The translations under genes and the position numbers were made by a program. A stretch of 64,000 nucleotides of DNA, from NCBI GenBank assembly GCA_964291305.2, contig OZ219783.1, positions 62,001-126,000 on the forward strand, given 5' to 3'. This DNA comes from VXNF01 sp964291305 (GTDB lineage Bacteria > Actinomycetota > Acidimicrobiia > Acidimicrobiales > CATQHL01). Below, piece by piece: positions 25,668 through 33,344 of the stretch. The notes below the pieces were generated by a model, which did no database searches, was not told the origin of the DNA, and saw only the letters and a program-made list of their open reading frames with translations. Each line of letters begins with the position of its first letter. Position 1 is the stretch's first letter.

Positions 25668-25880
25668 TTGTTCTTCCTCGGCGACGACATTCTGCGATGG
25701 TTGGTGCTGGCCCTAGGTGGAGCCATGGCGGTTGGCAACATTCTGGCGTTGACCCGGCCTAGACCCCCGGGTCGTACTGCCGGCGACCTGTCGCGACCAC
25801 CCCTGGCGCGGAGCCTCGTCATGATCGCTCTCGGCACTCTGGCGGCCATCTGGGGGTTAGCCAGCCTGGTAGCCGGCTAG
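25668..25880 (+). CDS. small two-helix membrane protein
   Basis: Unrecognised 70-aa ORF just after dnaB. It has two hydrophobic stretches (WLVLALGGAMAVGNILAL and SLVMIALGTLAAIWGLASLV) joined by a basic Pro/Arg loop, a believable hairpin membrane protein. The TTG at 25668 is 4 bp after the dnaB stop, with GGGGAG 10 nt upstream. Function unknown. Confidence 0.6.
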   Translation: MFFLGDDILRWLVLALGGAMAVGNILALTRPRPPGRTAGDLSRPPLARSLVMIALGTLAAIWGLASLVAG

Positions 25881-25986
25881 CCCGGGGGTGGGGGCTATGA
25901 GAATATGGCCTCAGATCCTCGAAAACATAACGCCCACATCAGAACACTATGAAGTACTGACACTCCCCCGTGTGTGAATGATTCAA

Positions 25987-26009
25987 CCACAAGAGGAAGC
26001 TTCTTGTGG
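25987..26009 (-). terminator. hairpin downstream of the CAP-domain gene
   Basis: CCACAAGA and TCTTGTGG form an 8-bp stem around a 7-nt loop, 8 bp beyond the minus-strand stop at 26017. Only a weak T pattern follows on that strand, so it may stop transcription or simply protect the mRNA end. Confidence 0.5.
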
Positions 26010-26016
26010 AGAGCAA

Positions 26017-26805
26017 CTACGGGTAGCGAGCAAAGTTCTGGGTTACCCACATCCCATTAGGAGCCAAGGCCACGCCGACACCAAGGCGGTTAAAAGAGGG
26101 TCGGCTCATGTTTGCATAGTGACCAGGACTACGAGCAAGGCTCTCGAATGCTCTACTAATATCTTTCAAGAGTGAACCTGAGAACGAGGTCCACACAATA
26201 TTTTCGCCCACAATAAGCCACCCTTCTGGGTACTGTTCGCTATACAGGGGATTGTGGACTAAATCGTCCATATCTCTCATAGTTTGTGACCATCGCCGTG
26301 CCACAGCAGCAAGATTGGAGTCGTAGGTTAGCGGCGCTAGGCTCAGTTCAGAGCGCAGCTCATTCACTAGCAGCGCCATCTCTGCTTCGGCGTCAATAAT
26401 CGCATCGAGTTCTGACGTTGGGCTCGTCGTAGTAGGTGCCGCCGAAGTAGTAGTAGGTACCGTAGTGCCACTAAGGTGCCCTCCCGGCGCAATTCGTGTG
26501 AAGTTCTGGAGTGTGAGCGATGAGCTGACTAGCCAGCGGCTGGTGGTGGCGTCGCTAGGGAAGAATCGGGACCGCGGCAGGATGCGATCGCTCCAGGAGT
26601 TATCGGGCTGGCGCAGTTGGAGTGCAAACTCAACGCTCCCATTGCCTAACTTACGGGCTGTGATACGGACTTGCAGTGTATTTTCGCTATCGGCAGAGCC
26701 TTGAGCGACTGTCTCCTGAGGTGCTGCGGTGACGCTTACTGTGGCTATCAGTATCAATGCACCGACCCACAACAACCAGCTCCAGACCTTAAGCGATTTG
26801 ACCAT
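26017..26805 (-). CDS. secreted CAP (SCP/PR1) domain protein
   Basis: Exported protein of 262 aa. The N-terminus is a signal peptide or anchor (SLKVWSWLLWVGALILIATV). Next comes a small domain (VRITARKLGNGSVEFALQLR ... RILPRSRFFPS ... RWLVSSSLTL), then a Thr/Pro linker. The CAP domain starts near residue 135 (LVNELRSELSLAPLTYDSNL, LARSPGHYANMSRPSFNRLG and WVTQNFARY). Start ATG 26805 has AAGGA 7 nt upstream. Base composition is less GC-rich than neighbours, as is the 189-bp gap after it. Target unknown. Confidence 0.85.
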   Translation of the reverse strand: MVKSLKVWSWLLWVGALILIATVSVTAAPQETVAQGSADSENTLQVRITARKLGNGSVEFALQLRQPDNSWSDRILPRSRFFPSDATTSRWLVSSSLTLQNFTRIAPGGHLSGTTVPTTTSAAPTTTSPTSELDAIIDAEAEMALLVNELRSELSLAPLTYDSNLAAVARRWSQTMRDMDDLVHNPLYSEQYPEGWLIVGENIVWTSFSGSLLKDISRAFESLARSPGHYANMSRPSFNRLGVGVALAPNGMWVTQNFARYP

Positions 26806-27006
26806 CATCAGATCCTTGTATCTCAGACCAGTCCCATATACTTCCCTTGTGGAAAGCACTAAACAGTAGCAGCACCTCACAAGTGTCACATTCTTTGGAG
26901 TATTATGTATTTGTTGTCCAGCGAGATTGACCTCGTAGCACTCTTCGTATATTCTGATTCTACCTTGATATGCAAAGAGGAATGATAATACTGCTAAGAT
27001 ATAAGT

Positions 27007-27033
27007 CTCTACGCTAGAGACTCTACGCTAGAG
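27007..27033. repeat. tandem pair of 13-bp hairpin repeats
   Basis: CTCTACGCTAGAG occurs at 27007-27019 and 27021-27033. Each copy is itself an inverted repeat (CTCTA / TAGAG around CGC). The pair lies in the AT-rich gap about 45 bp before the enoyl-CoA hydratase start and could be an operator or RNA hairpin pair. Confidence 0.6.
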
Positions 27034-27078
27034 TACTGCGCGACCTTCTTGTATACATGTGCCGCTAAGGTGGTTCCC

Positions 27079-27858
27079 ATGAGCGAGTTCGTGCATCTTC
27101 AGACCGACGCCAAAGCCGGTGTCGCCACCATCCGCCTAGACCGTCAGCCGATGAATGCCCTCAGCAGCGTTGTCACAGCTGAGATTGCTGCAGCGGCCGA
27201 TGAACTGGCGCAGCGGCAAGATATCCGCGCCGCAGTGCTGTGGGGTGGCCCCAAGATCTTCGCCGCCGGCGCCGACATCAAGGAGTTCAAGCCCGGCGAT
27301 GACTCCCGAGCGGGCTCGCCGGTGAGCCTTAGCGACGCCGTTCGGCGGCTAGAGCGCATTCCGCAGATCCTCGTGGCTGCAGTCAATGGGTATGCGCTCG
27401 GAGGTGGCTGCGAGCTGGCGCTGGCAGCCGACTTCCGCCTAGCAGCCGACGATGCCACTTTCGGTCAGCCGGAGATTCTGCTGGGCATCATCCCGGGCGC
27501 CGGCGGCACGCAGCGTTTGCCTCGGCTTGTGGGTATCAACCGTGCCAAGGAGATCATCTACAGCGGCCGCCGGGTTGGTGCAGCCGAGGCCCTGGAAATC
27601 GGCCTGGCCGATGCGGTGTATCCCGCGGACGAGGTGTACGAGCAGGCGGTGGCCATGGCCGAGCGGTTTGCTGCGGGGCCGGCCGCGCTGCGCTACGCCA
27701 AGGCTGCCGTGGATGCGGGCTTCGACCTTCCCTTGGATGAGGCTCTCGCATTGGAGAGGTCGGAGTTCCTGGCTGCTTTCGCCACCGAAGATGCTCAGAT
27801 TGGCGTCAGTAGCTTTGTAGAGCAAGGCCCTGGCAAGGCCCGCTTCGTGGGCCGCTGA
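27079..27858 (+). CDS. enoyl-CoA hydratase/isomerase family protein
   Basis: Crotonase-fold enzyme (259 aa) hydrating 2-enoyl-CoA in beta-oxidation. The oxyanion hole is in AAGADIKEFKPG and NGYALGGGCELALAADFRLA. The catalytic Glu region is FGQPEILLGIIPGAGGTQRL, followed by LPRLVGINRAKEIIYSGR. Both catalytic Glu residues of true hydratases appear present. ATG 27079 starts the conserved part. The sulfurtransferase begins 2 bp after its stop. Confidence 0.9.
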   Translation: MSEFVHLQTDAKAGVATIRLDRQPMNALSSVVTAEIAAAADELAQRQDIRAAVLWGGPKIFAAGADIKEFKPGDDSRAGSPVSLSDAVRRLERIPQILVAAVNGYALGGGCELALAADFRLAADDATFGQPEILLGIIPGAGGTQRLPRLVGINRAKEIIYSGRRVGAAEALEIGLADAVYPADEVYEQAVAMAERFAAGPAALRYAKAAVDAGFDLPLDEALALERSEFLAAFATEDAQIGVSSFVEQGPGKARFVGR

Positions 27859-27860
27859 CG

Positions 27861-28718
27861 GTGACCTCGCCATCAGGCAGTGTGCTGCCGGGTCCGCTTG
27901 TTAGTGGGGGTTGGCTTTATGAGAATCTTGCCCGGGTAGTTGTCGCCGACGTTCGGTGGTATCTAGACGGAAGCTCCGGTAGAGCGGCCTATAAGGTCGG
28001 GCACATTCCTGGGGCGGTGTTCCTGGACTTGGATGCAGACCTCTCGGCGCCCCCGAGCCCCCACGGCGGCCGCCACCCTCTGCCAACCCCGGAGGTTTTC
28101 GCCGAAGCGCTAGGGGCGGCGGGCATCGGCGACGGTTGTCCGGTAGTTGCCTACGACGATGCCGGCGGCATGGTGGCAGGGCGGCTCTGGTGGATGTTGC
28201 GCTCGCTAGGTGAGCCCGCAGCGGTACTGGACGGCGGCCTCGACGCCTGGCCTGGACCGCTTAGCACCACTGTTCCCCAGCGGGTCGCTAAACATTTCAC
28301 GCCCCGCGCTTGGCCCCAGGAGGCATTCATCACCGCCGCCGAGGTCGACGAGGCCCGCTACGCCGACGGGACTGTTCTGCTGGACGCCCGCTCGCCCGAG
28401 CGGTACCGAGGCGAGCCGAACGCCATAGATCCGCGGTTTGGACACATCCCCGGTGCGGTCAGTGCACCCGTTGCAGCCAACCTCCAACCCAGCGGCACGC
28501 TGCACAGCCCCGAGACATTGCGCCAGCAATACGCCGAGCTAGGCGTAGACGGCGAAACCAATGTGGTGGCCTACTGCGGTTCGGGTGTCAGTGCCAACCT
28601 CGACCTGCTGGCGCTGGAAGTGGCAGGCCTAGGGACTGGTCGCCTGTTCGTAGGCTCCTGGTCGGCATGGGGCGCCGACGAGAACCGCCCCATCGCCACC
28701 GGCCCAGAGCCCGACTAA
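27861..28718 (+). CDS. two-domain rhodanese sulfurtransferase
   Basis: Thiosulfate or 3-mercaptopyruvate sulfurtransferase (285 aa). The N-terminal inactive rhodanese domain has VVADVRWYL, GHIPGAVFLDLDADLS and SPHGGRHPLPTPEVFA. The C-terminal domain has LLDARSPERYRGE, FGHIPGAVSAP and the active Cys in VVAYCGSGVSANLDLLAL. The CGSGVS loop is the pattern of 3-mercaptopyruvate-type enzymes. It is coupled to the enoyl-CoA hydratase, though no functional link is obvious. Confidence 0.9.
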   Translation: MTSPSGSVLPGPLVSGGWLYENLARVVVADVRWYLDGSSGRAAYKVGHIPGAVFLDLDADLSAPPSPHGGRHPLPTPEVFAEALGAAGIGDGCPVVAYDDAGGMVAGRLWWMLRSLGEPAAVLDGGLDAWPGPLSTTVPQRVAKHFTPRAWPQEAFITAAEVDEARYADGTVLLDARSPERYRGEPNAIDPRFGHIPGAVSAPVAANLQPSGTLHSPETLRQQYAELGVDGETNVVAYCGSGVSANLDLLALEVAGLGTGRLFVGSWSAWGADENRPIATGPEPD

Positions 28719-28800
28719 GCGCCGCGCAGGGCCTTAGGCGCTGCTTGTCTGAGGGGCCGCTTGGCCAGCCCGAAGAACGACTGTTGCCGTTTGCGAGCGA

Positions 28801-29109
28801 TCAGCCGTCAGCCGTCGCTGCAGTTTGGGCCAAACCTGGCGTTATGTATGACTCGAGTTCGGCGACCGCATCCTCGAAGGTGAAGGGGCCTTCACGAAAG
28901 TAGGACGAGTGAGTGAACCGGATGGTTTCCACAGAGTCAGCGCCGAGTAGTACGACATCGATTCGAGGCCGGTCTGCGTATTCGTCCTCGACGCGGTTAT
29001 AGGCCTCGATCGCTTCCTTGAAATCTTGGAAGCGGATTAGATCGAGTTGCTTTCCCGCGTCGCGGTCGAACACGATCAGAAAGTGGGTGATGTCCGACTG
29101 AGAAGGCAT
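28801..29109 (-). CDS. small partner protein downstream of a RelA/SpoT-domain gene
   Basis: Unnamed 102-aa acidic protein. It starts MPSQSDITHFLIVFDRDAG and continues RFQDFKEAIEAYNRVEDEY, DVVLLGADSVETIRFTHSSY and an acidic helix (FTFEDAVAELESYI). I recall similar small ORFs beside RelA/SpoT-domain genes but cannot confirm by search. The stop of the upstream alarmone-synthetase-like gene lies 36 bp before it, on the same strand, suggesting co-expression. Confidence 0.65.
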   Translation of the reverse strand: MPSQSDITHFLIVFDRDAGKQLDLIRFQDFKEAIEAYNRVEDEYADRPRIDVVLLGADSVETIRFTHSSYFREGPFTFEDAVAELESYITPGLAQTAATADG

Positions 29110-29145
29110 ATTCCGTACTGCTTTGCGCTGGTAGGTTCTGGGCTC

Positions 29146-29850
29146 TTACTGGCCAGAAGCGTAACGGCTGTAGTAGTCGATGGCGGTCTCGGCGTCAATA
29201 GTGCAGTCTACTGCGGCCATGAGTTCGGCGAGGTTGCACAGGAGGTCGAGGGATTTTGAGGGTCCTTGGCCATCCTTGAAACCGATGCCACTGGCGTCGG
29301 AGAGCCTTTCCACCATTTCAGCCCAGATGTGCTGCAAAGCGGTGCGCAACTGGACTTCGACGCGGCGTCCAGCGTAGTAAGTGATTATGTGCACAGCCCG
29401 GTAGCCGGTTTGCCGTGGACCATCGACAAGTTTATCGGCGACTGATGCCCCTTCGCGACGACCGCGGCGTTCGCTGTTCAGCATGAATCTCTGCTGGACG
29501 ACTTCGATATCGGCACGAGTGGGCAGCACTGCACGGCATCCAGCGATGTCTTGCATGGTTGACAGTTTCATGGTGGGGTGGCGTTGAAGTTTGTCAACAA
29601 TTGTGGGTAGTCGTTTCAGGCGCTGCGCTAGGACGACGACGCGGACGCCCTCAGATTTGATACAGGATTGCAGCCCCATGCGAGCTCCGAGTAAGGCTCT
29701 GGTGTGTGCCTCCCGGTAATACTGCACGATTTCCCTAGCTTTGCTGACTTCTTCATCGCTGGGAGGCAGCCGGTTCGCTGCGCTGAGCTGCTGCAAGAGC
29801 TTCCCTGCCTTGTTAAGTTGGCTATTACTGAATGGCAGAGGGTCAGACAT
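29146..29850 (-). CDS. RelA/SpoT-domain protein (small alarmone synthetase-like)
   Basis: About 234 aa with a stand-alone synthetase domain. Motifs are LAQRLKRLPTIVDKLQRHP, MQDIAGCRAVLPTRADIEVV, TGYRAVHIITYY (G-loop) and VEVQLRTALQHIWAEMVERL, which holds the catalytic Glu of the E-x-Q-x-R-T motif. There is no hydrolase, TGS or ACT domain. The upstream in-frame codons lack homology, so I take ATG 29850. Small synthetases can be housekeeping enzymes, or toxins (toxSAS) paired with antitoxins; the adjacent small gene leaves both open. Confidence 0.85.
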   Translation of the reverse strand: MSDPLPFSNSQLNKAGKLLQQLSAANRLPPSDEEVSKAREIVQYYREAHTRALLGARMGLQSCIKSEGVRVVVLAQRLKRLPTIVDKLQRHPTMKLSTMQDIAGCRAVLPTRADIEVVQQRFMLNSERRGRREGASVADKLVDGPRQTGYRAVHIITYYAGRRVEVQLRTALQHIWAEMVERLSDASGIGFKDGQGPSKSLDLLCNLAELMAAVDCTIDAETAIDYYSRYASGQ

Positions 29851-30087
29851 TGGGCGCACCGAGTGAAACGTCGGCTTGTACCGCTTCCCGCCGGATAGCC
29901 GCAGCGCCAGAGGCAGTTTTGTCTTGCGGGTGCGTTTGCATGATGGCTGTGATCGTGTCCCAGGCTGACCTCTATTGGCTGCCACCACGAACGCCTAGCA
30001 ATTTTATATCTCAAATTGGCTGCAGAGTCGCAGGTCGTGCCCTAAAAAGGTCGGTGTCGCTTAGCCTTGTGGTGGGAGTTGAGGTTT

Positions 30088-31074
30088 ATGGTCTTGAGAC
30101 GTTTCAGGGGTTGGACGCGGCGGCGCAAGATCTTGACCTTTGGCGCGGTTGGGGTTGCGGCGATCGTGGTTGCGGTAGTGCTGGTTTGGGCTTTTGTGTG
30201 GCGCAGCGATGCTCCGCCCCCGCCTTCGGTGCTAGAACGCGCCGCGGCGCTTACCGCGACCAGCGAGACATCGGCAAGCCCGCCTGAGCCTCTGGCGCCG
30301 ACTGCCGAGGCGTCTCCCGCTGCGCCCGAACCAACGCTCGAGCCGGAATCGGGAGCCCAACCCTCAGAACCTCCGGCCTCCCCGGCGCCGCCCGAGAATG
30401 CCTCTGTCGAGCCTCCGACGGTGCCCGCGCCTGCACCCGAATCCGCGGCGCCGCCAGTTACGACAGACACGTCACCGCCAGCCCCGGCCGCCGCCGACGC
30501 GGAACCCGGTGAAGTTGCGGGACCGAACCTCGACGGCGCCTGGTCGGTAGACACAACTCTGGGCAGTTTCGAGGACTACACCAGCTCCTGGGCCGGCTAT
30601 CGCGTGGGCGAAGAGCTCGCCGGCATCGGCACGACCGACGCGGTAGGCAGAACCCCTGCGGTGTCAGGCAGCTTGGAGATAGCGGGGACGACGGTGCTGG
30701 CCGCCTCGGTTGAAGTAGACCTGACTACGGTCGTTAGTGATCGACCCCAGCGCGACGGCCTGGTGCGCAGCTCGCTCGACACTCAACAGTTCCCGGTGGC
30801 GCGTTTCGAGTTGGCCGAACCGATTGTGTTTGACGCCCTGCCACCAGCTGGCGAGGCAGTAGTGGCCACCGTCGCCGGTTACTTTGAGCTGCACGGCGTG
30901 AGTCAACCCGTAGAGGTCACGCTGGAGGCCACCTGGAGCGAAGACATCGTGATCGTCGGAGGATCCTTCGAGATCCGCTTCGAGGATTACGGGATTAGCC
31001 CTCCCCGAGCACCCGTGGTGTTATCAGTAGAGGATGTCGCGACCGTGGAGCTGCTGTTGAACTTCACTCGTTGA
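30088..31074 (+). CDS. membrane-anchored YceI-family lipid-binding protein
   Basis: A 328-aa protein. A basic N-terminus and one helix (KILTFGAVGVAAIVVAVVLV) anchor it. About 100 residues of Pro/Ala/Glu linker span the wall. The YceI lipocalin-like domain begins near residue 145 (LDGAWSVDTTLGSFEDYTSS) and contains VSGSLEIAGTTVLAASVEVD, QFPVARFELAEPI, VAGYFELHGVSQPVEVTLEA and FEIRFEDYGISPP. YceI proteins bind isoprenoid or fatty-acyl chains; the ligand here is unknown. An alternative GTG start lies at 30067. Confidence 0.87.
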   Translation: MVLRRFRGWTRRRKILTFGAVGVAAIVVAVVLVWAFVWRSDAPPPPSVLERAAALTATSETSASPPEPLAPTAEASPAAPEPTLEPESGAQPSEPPASPAPPENASVEPPTVPAPAPESAAPPVTTDTSPPAPAAADAEPGEVAGPNLDGAWSVDTTLGSFEDYTSSWAGYRVGEELAGIGTTDAVGRTPAVSGSLEIAGTTVLAASVEVDLTTVVSDRPQRDGLVRSSLDTQQFPVARFELAEPIVFDALPPAGEAVVATVAGYFELHGVSQPVEVTLEATWSEDIVIVGGSFEIRFEDYGISPPRAPVVLSVEDVATVELLLNFTR

Positions 31075-31101
31075 GCAACTTCGGTGTCCTCAAACCTGCG
31101 G

Positions 31102-31175
31102 TGGAGCGGGTGAGGGGAATCGAACCCCCGTATTCAGCTTGGGAAGCTGATGTTCTACCATTGAACTACACCCGC
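31102..31175 (-). tRNA. tRNA-Gly (anticodon CCC), CCA encoded
   Basis: A full cloverleaf is present: acceptor GCGGGTG pairs with CACCCGC, the D-arm TAGTTCAATGGTAGA and anticodon stem-loop TCAGC-TTCCCAA-GCTGA give anticodon CCC, and the T-arm is GGGGGTTCGATTCCCCT. The gene encodes the terminal CCA. Confidence 0.96.
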
Positions 31176-31235
31176 GGGGCCCTTGACACTATACGGATTG
31201 GGGGCTTGTTGGTTTCAGCGCCCAAGTGGCAGATC

Positions 31236-32444
31236 TCAGGCGAAGGCGGACTGACCGGTTAGCGCCTGGCCCAAGATGAGGGTGTGGATCTCGTGGGTGC
31301 CCTCGTAGGTGTAGACCGATTCGAGGTTGTTCATGTGCCTGATCACCGGGTAGTCCAGGCTTATACCGTTGGCACCCAGCAGGCCGCGAGCGGTGCGGGC
31401 CACATCCATAGCCATGCGTACGTTGTCGAGCTTGCCGACGCTGATCTGGGCGGCGCTGAGCAGCCCAGAGTCTCGCAGTCGTCCCAGGTGTAGTGCCAGC
31501 AGCGCGCCCCGCTGGACGGCGATCATCATCTCTACCAGCTTCTGTTGGGTGAGCTGGAAGCGGCTAATGGGGCCGCCGAAAGCGTTGCGTTCGGCGGCAT
31601 AGGCCAGGGCTGCTTCGTAGCACGAGCGGGCGGCGCCCACCGCGCCGAAGAGAATGCCGAAGCGGGCCTCGTTGAGGCAAGACAACGGTCCCCGCATGCC
31701 GACCACACCTGGCAGCACCGCCTCAGCGGGCAGGCGCACGTCGCGCAGCGCTAACTCTGAAGTAACCGAAGCGCGCAGCGAGAGCTTGCGGGGGATATCC
31801 ACAGCAGTAAATCCGGCGGCGTCGGTCGGTACTAAAAGGCCGCGCACCCCGTCGTCGGTCTGAGCCCAAACGACCGCCACGTCAGCGATCGAACCGTTGG
31901 TGATCCATGTCTTGGTGCCGCTCAGGATCCAGTCTGAGCCGTGGCGGCGAGCCCAGGTGCGCATGCTTGCGGGGTCGCTGCCGGCGTCGGGCTCGGTCAG
32001 ACCGAAGCAGCCGACCGCCTCGCCGGCGGCCATGGCAGGCAGCCACTGCTGGCGATGCTCCTCGCTGCCAAAAGCGTGAATCGGGAACATCGCCAGCGAA
32101 CTTTGCACGCTCATAAAGCTGCGTATCCCAGAGTCACCGGCCTCCAACTCCATGGCGGCCAGGCCGTATTCGGTAGCGCTGGAGCCGGCGCAGCCATAGC
32201 CCTCCAGATGCATGCCCAGCAGGCCCAGAGCCCCCAGCTCGGCACCGATGGTCTCGGCTGGGAAGACCCCCTGCTCAAACCAATCGCCGATGTGGGGCAT
32301 AATCTGTGCGGCAACCCAGCGGCGGACGGTGTCCCGCAGCAACAGTTGCTCCTCGCTGAGCAGCGAGTCAAGCGCTAGGAAATCCGTCGGCGAGGTGTCG
32401 CCAACTCCGATGCTGTGCCGTTTGTTGGTTGTCTCTGTGCCCAT
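31236..32444 (-). CDS. acyl-CoA dehydrogenase, glutaryl-CoA dehydrogenase-like
   Basis: FAD-dependent acyl-CoA dehydrogenase (402 aa). Family blocks are CFGLTEPDAGSDPASMRTWA, GTKTWITNGSIADVAVVWA, ARFGILFGAVGAARSCYEAA, RNAFGGPISRFQLTQQKLVE and the catalytic Glu in VYTYEGTHEIHTLILGQALT. The overall pattern (ends in TYEGTHEIH, NEARFGI) is close to glutaryl-CoA dehydrogenase, so a role in dicarboxyl-CoA or aromatic breakdown is likely but not proven. ATG 32444 has AGGAGG upstream. Divergent from the aquaporin gene. Confidence 0.87.
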   Translation of the reverse strand: MGTETTNKRHSIGVGDTSPTDFLALDSLLSEEQLLLRDTVRRWVAAQIMPHIGDWFEQGVFPAETIGAELGALGLLGMHLEGYGCAGSSATEYGLAAMELEAGDSGIRSFMSVQSSLAMFPIHAFGSEEHRQQWLPAMAAGEAVGCFGLTEPDAGSDPASMRTWARRHGSDWILSGTKTWITNGSIADVAVVWAQTDDGVRGLLVPTDAAGFTAVDIPRKLSLRASVTSELALRDVRLPAEAVLPGVVGMRGPLSCLNEARFGILFGAVGAARSCYEAALAYAAERNAFGGPISRFQLTQQKLVEMMIAVQRGALLALHLGRLRDSGLLSAAQISVGKLDNVRMAMDVARTARGLLGANGISLDYPVIRHMNNLESVYTYEGTHEIHTLILGQALTGQSAFA

Positions 32445-32636
32445 GGCCCCTCCTATCGGGCTTAGCGGCAGGGTAGCGGTCAAGTGTCAGCGGGAATCAA
32501 CCCGCCGTATTCCCGCCGGCAACCATCAAAGCGACCCTTCGCTGGTAAACGTGAAAGTGGGAGTTTGAACGCTCAAGTCTCGGCGCGCTCGATTCCACGT
32601 GCCCGATCCCCAGACGGCGAGAAACCGGAGAGAGTC

Positions 32637-33326
32637 ATGAGCATCGACAATCCATCTGATGCGGCCGGACTAGCCAAACCGCTAGCGGAGTTTGTGGGTA
32701 CAGCTTTCCTGCTAGCGGCCGTGGTGGGCTCGGGGATAATGGCGGAAAACCTCACCGACGACGTGGGGTTGCAGCTGTTGCAGAACGCCTTCGCAACCGC
32801 GCTTGTGCTGGCTGCGTTGATATTGGCGTTCGGCGGCGTCTCCGGCGCGCACTTCAACCCCGCGGTCACGCTCACCGAGCGCTTGCTCGGAGGTATCGAC
32901 TCCCGCTCTGCAGTCGGCTATCTAGCGGCGCAGGTCTCCGGGGCCATCACCGGAGCGGTCATGGCCAACGTTATGTTCGACCTTCCGGCCGTGGCCTGGT
33001 CGTTGAAGGATCGCTCGGCTGGGCACATGATCTTTGCCGAGGCAGTCGCCACGCTGGGTCTGCTGCTGGTTATCTTCGGGACGGTGCGCTGTGGCAAGCC
33101 CACCACTGTGGCCTTCGCCGTGGGCGGCTACATCGGCGGTGCTTACTACTTCACTAGCTCCACTAGCTTTGCCAATCCGGCGGTGACCGTGGCCCGGATG
33201 TTCTCTGACAGCTTCGCCGGCATCGCTCCCGCCTCGGCCCCGGCTTTCCTCGGCGCCCAGGCCGCGGCCGTGCTGGCGGGGTTTGTGCTCATCCGACTTT
33301 GCTTCCCGGCCGAGCGAATCTCCTAG
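32637..33326 (+). CDS. aquaporin/MIP family channel
   Basis: Six-helix major intrinsic protein (229 aa) for water, glycerol or other small solutes. Both pore signatures are present: GGVSGAHFNPAVTL and TSFANPAVTVARMFSD. The start ATG 32637 follows GGAGAG; upstream codons in the same frame have no channel character. Single gene, convergent with the semialdehyde dehydrogenase. Selectivity-filter residues cannot be assigned with confidence by eye. Confidence 0.9.
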   Translation: MSIDNPSDAAGLAKPLAEFVGTAFLLAAVVGSGIMAENLTDDVGLQLLQNAFATALVLAALILAFGGVSGAHFNPAVTLTERLLGGIDSRSAVGYLAAQVSGAITGAVMANVMFDLPAVAWSLKDRSAGHMIFAEAVATLGLLLVIFGTVRCGKPTTVAFAVGGYIGGAYYFTSSTSFANPAVTVARMFSDSFAGIAPASAPAFLGAQAAAVLAGFVLIRLCFPAERIS

Positions 33327-33344
33327 GGCCGTGGGGCTAGCCCC

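Noticed and set aside
25881..27078. Genomic island around the CAP-domain gene because of lower GC
   Set aside because: No integrase, transposase, direct-repeat ends or tRNA insertion is visible; only base composition differs.
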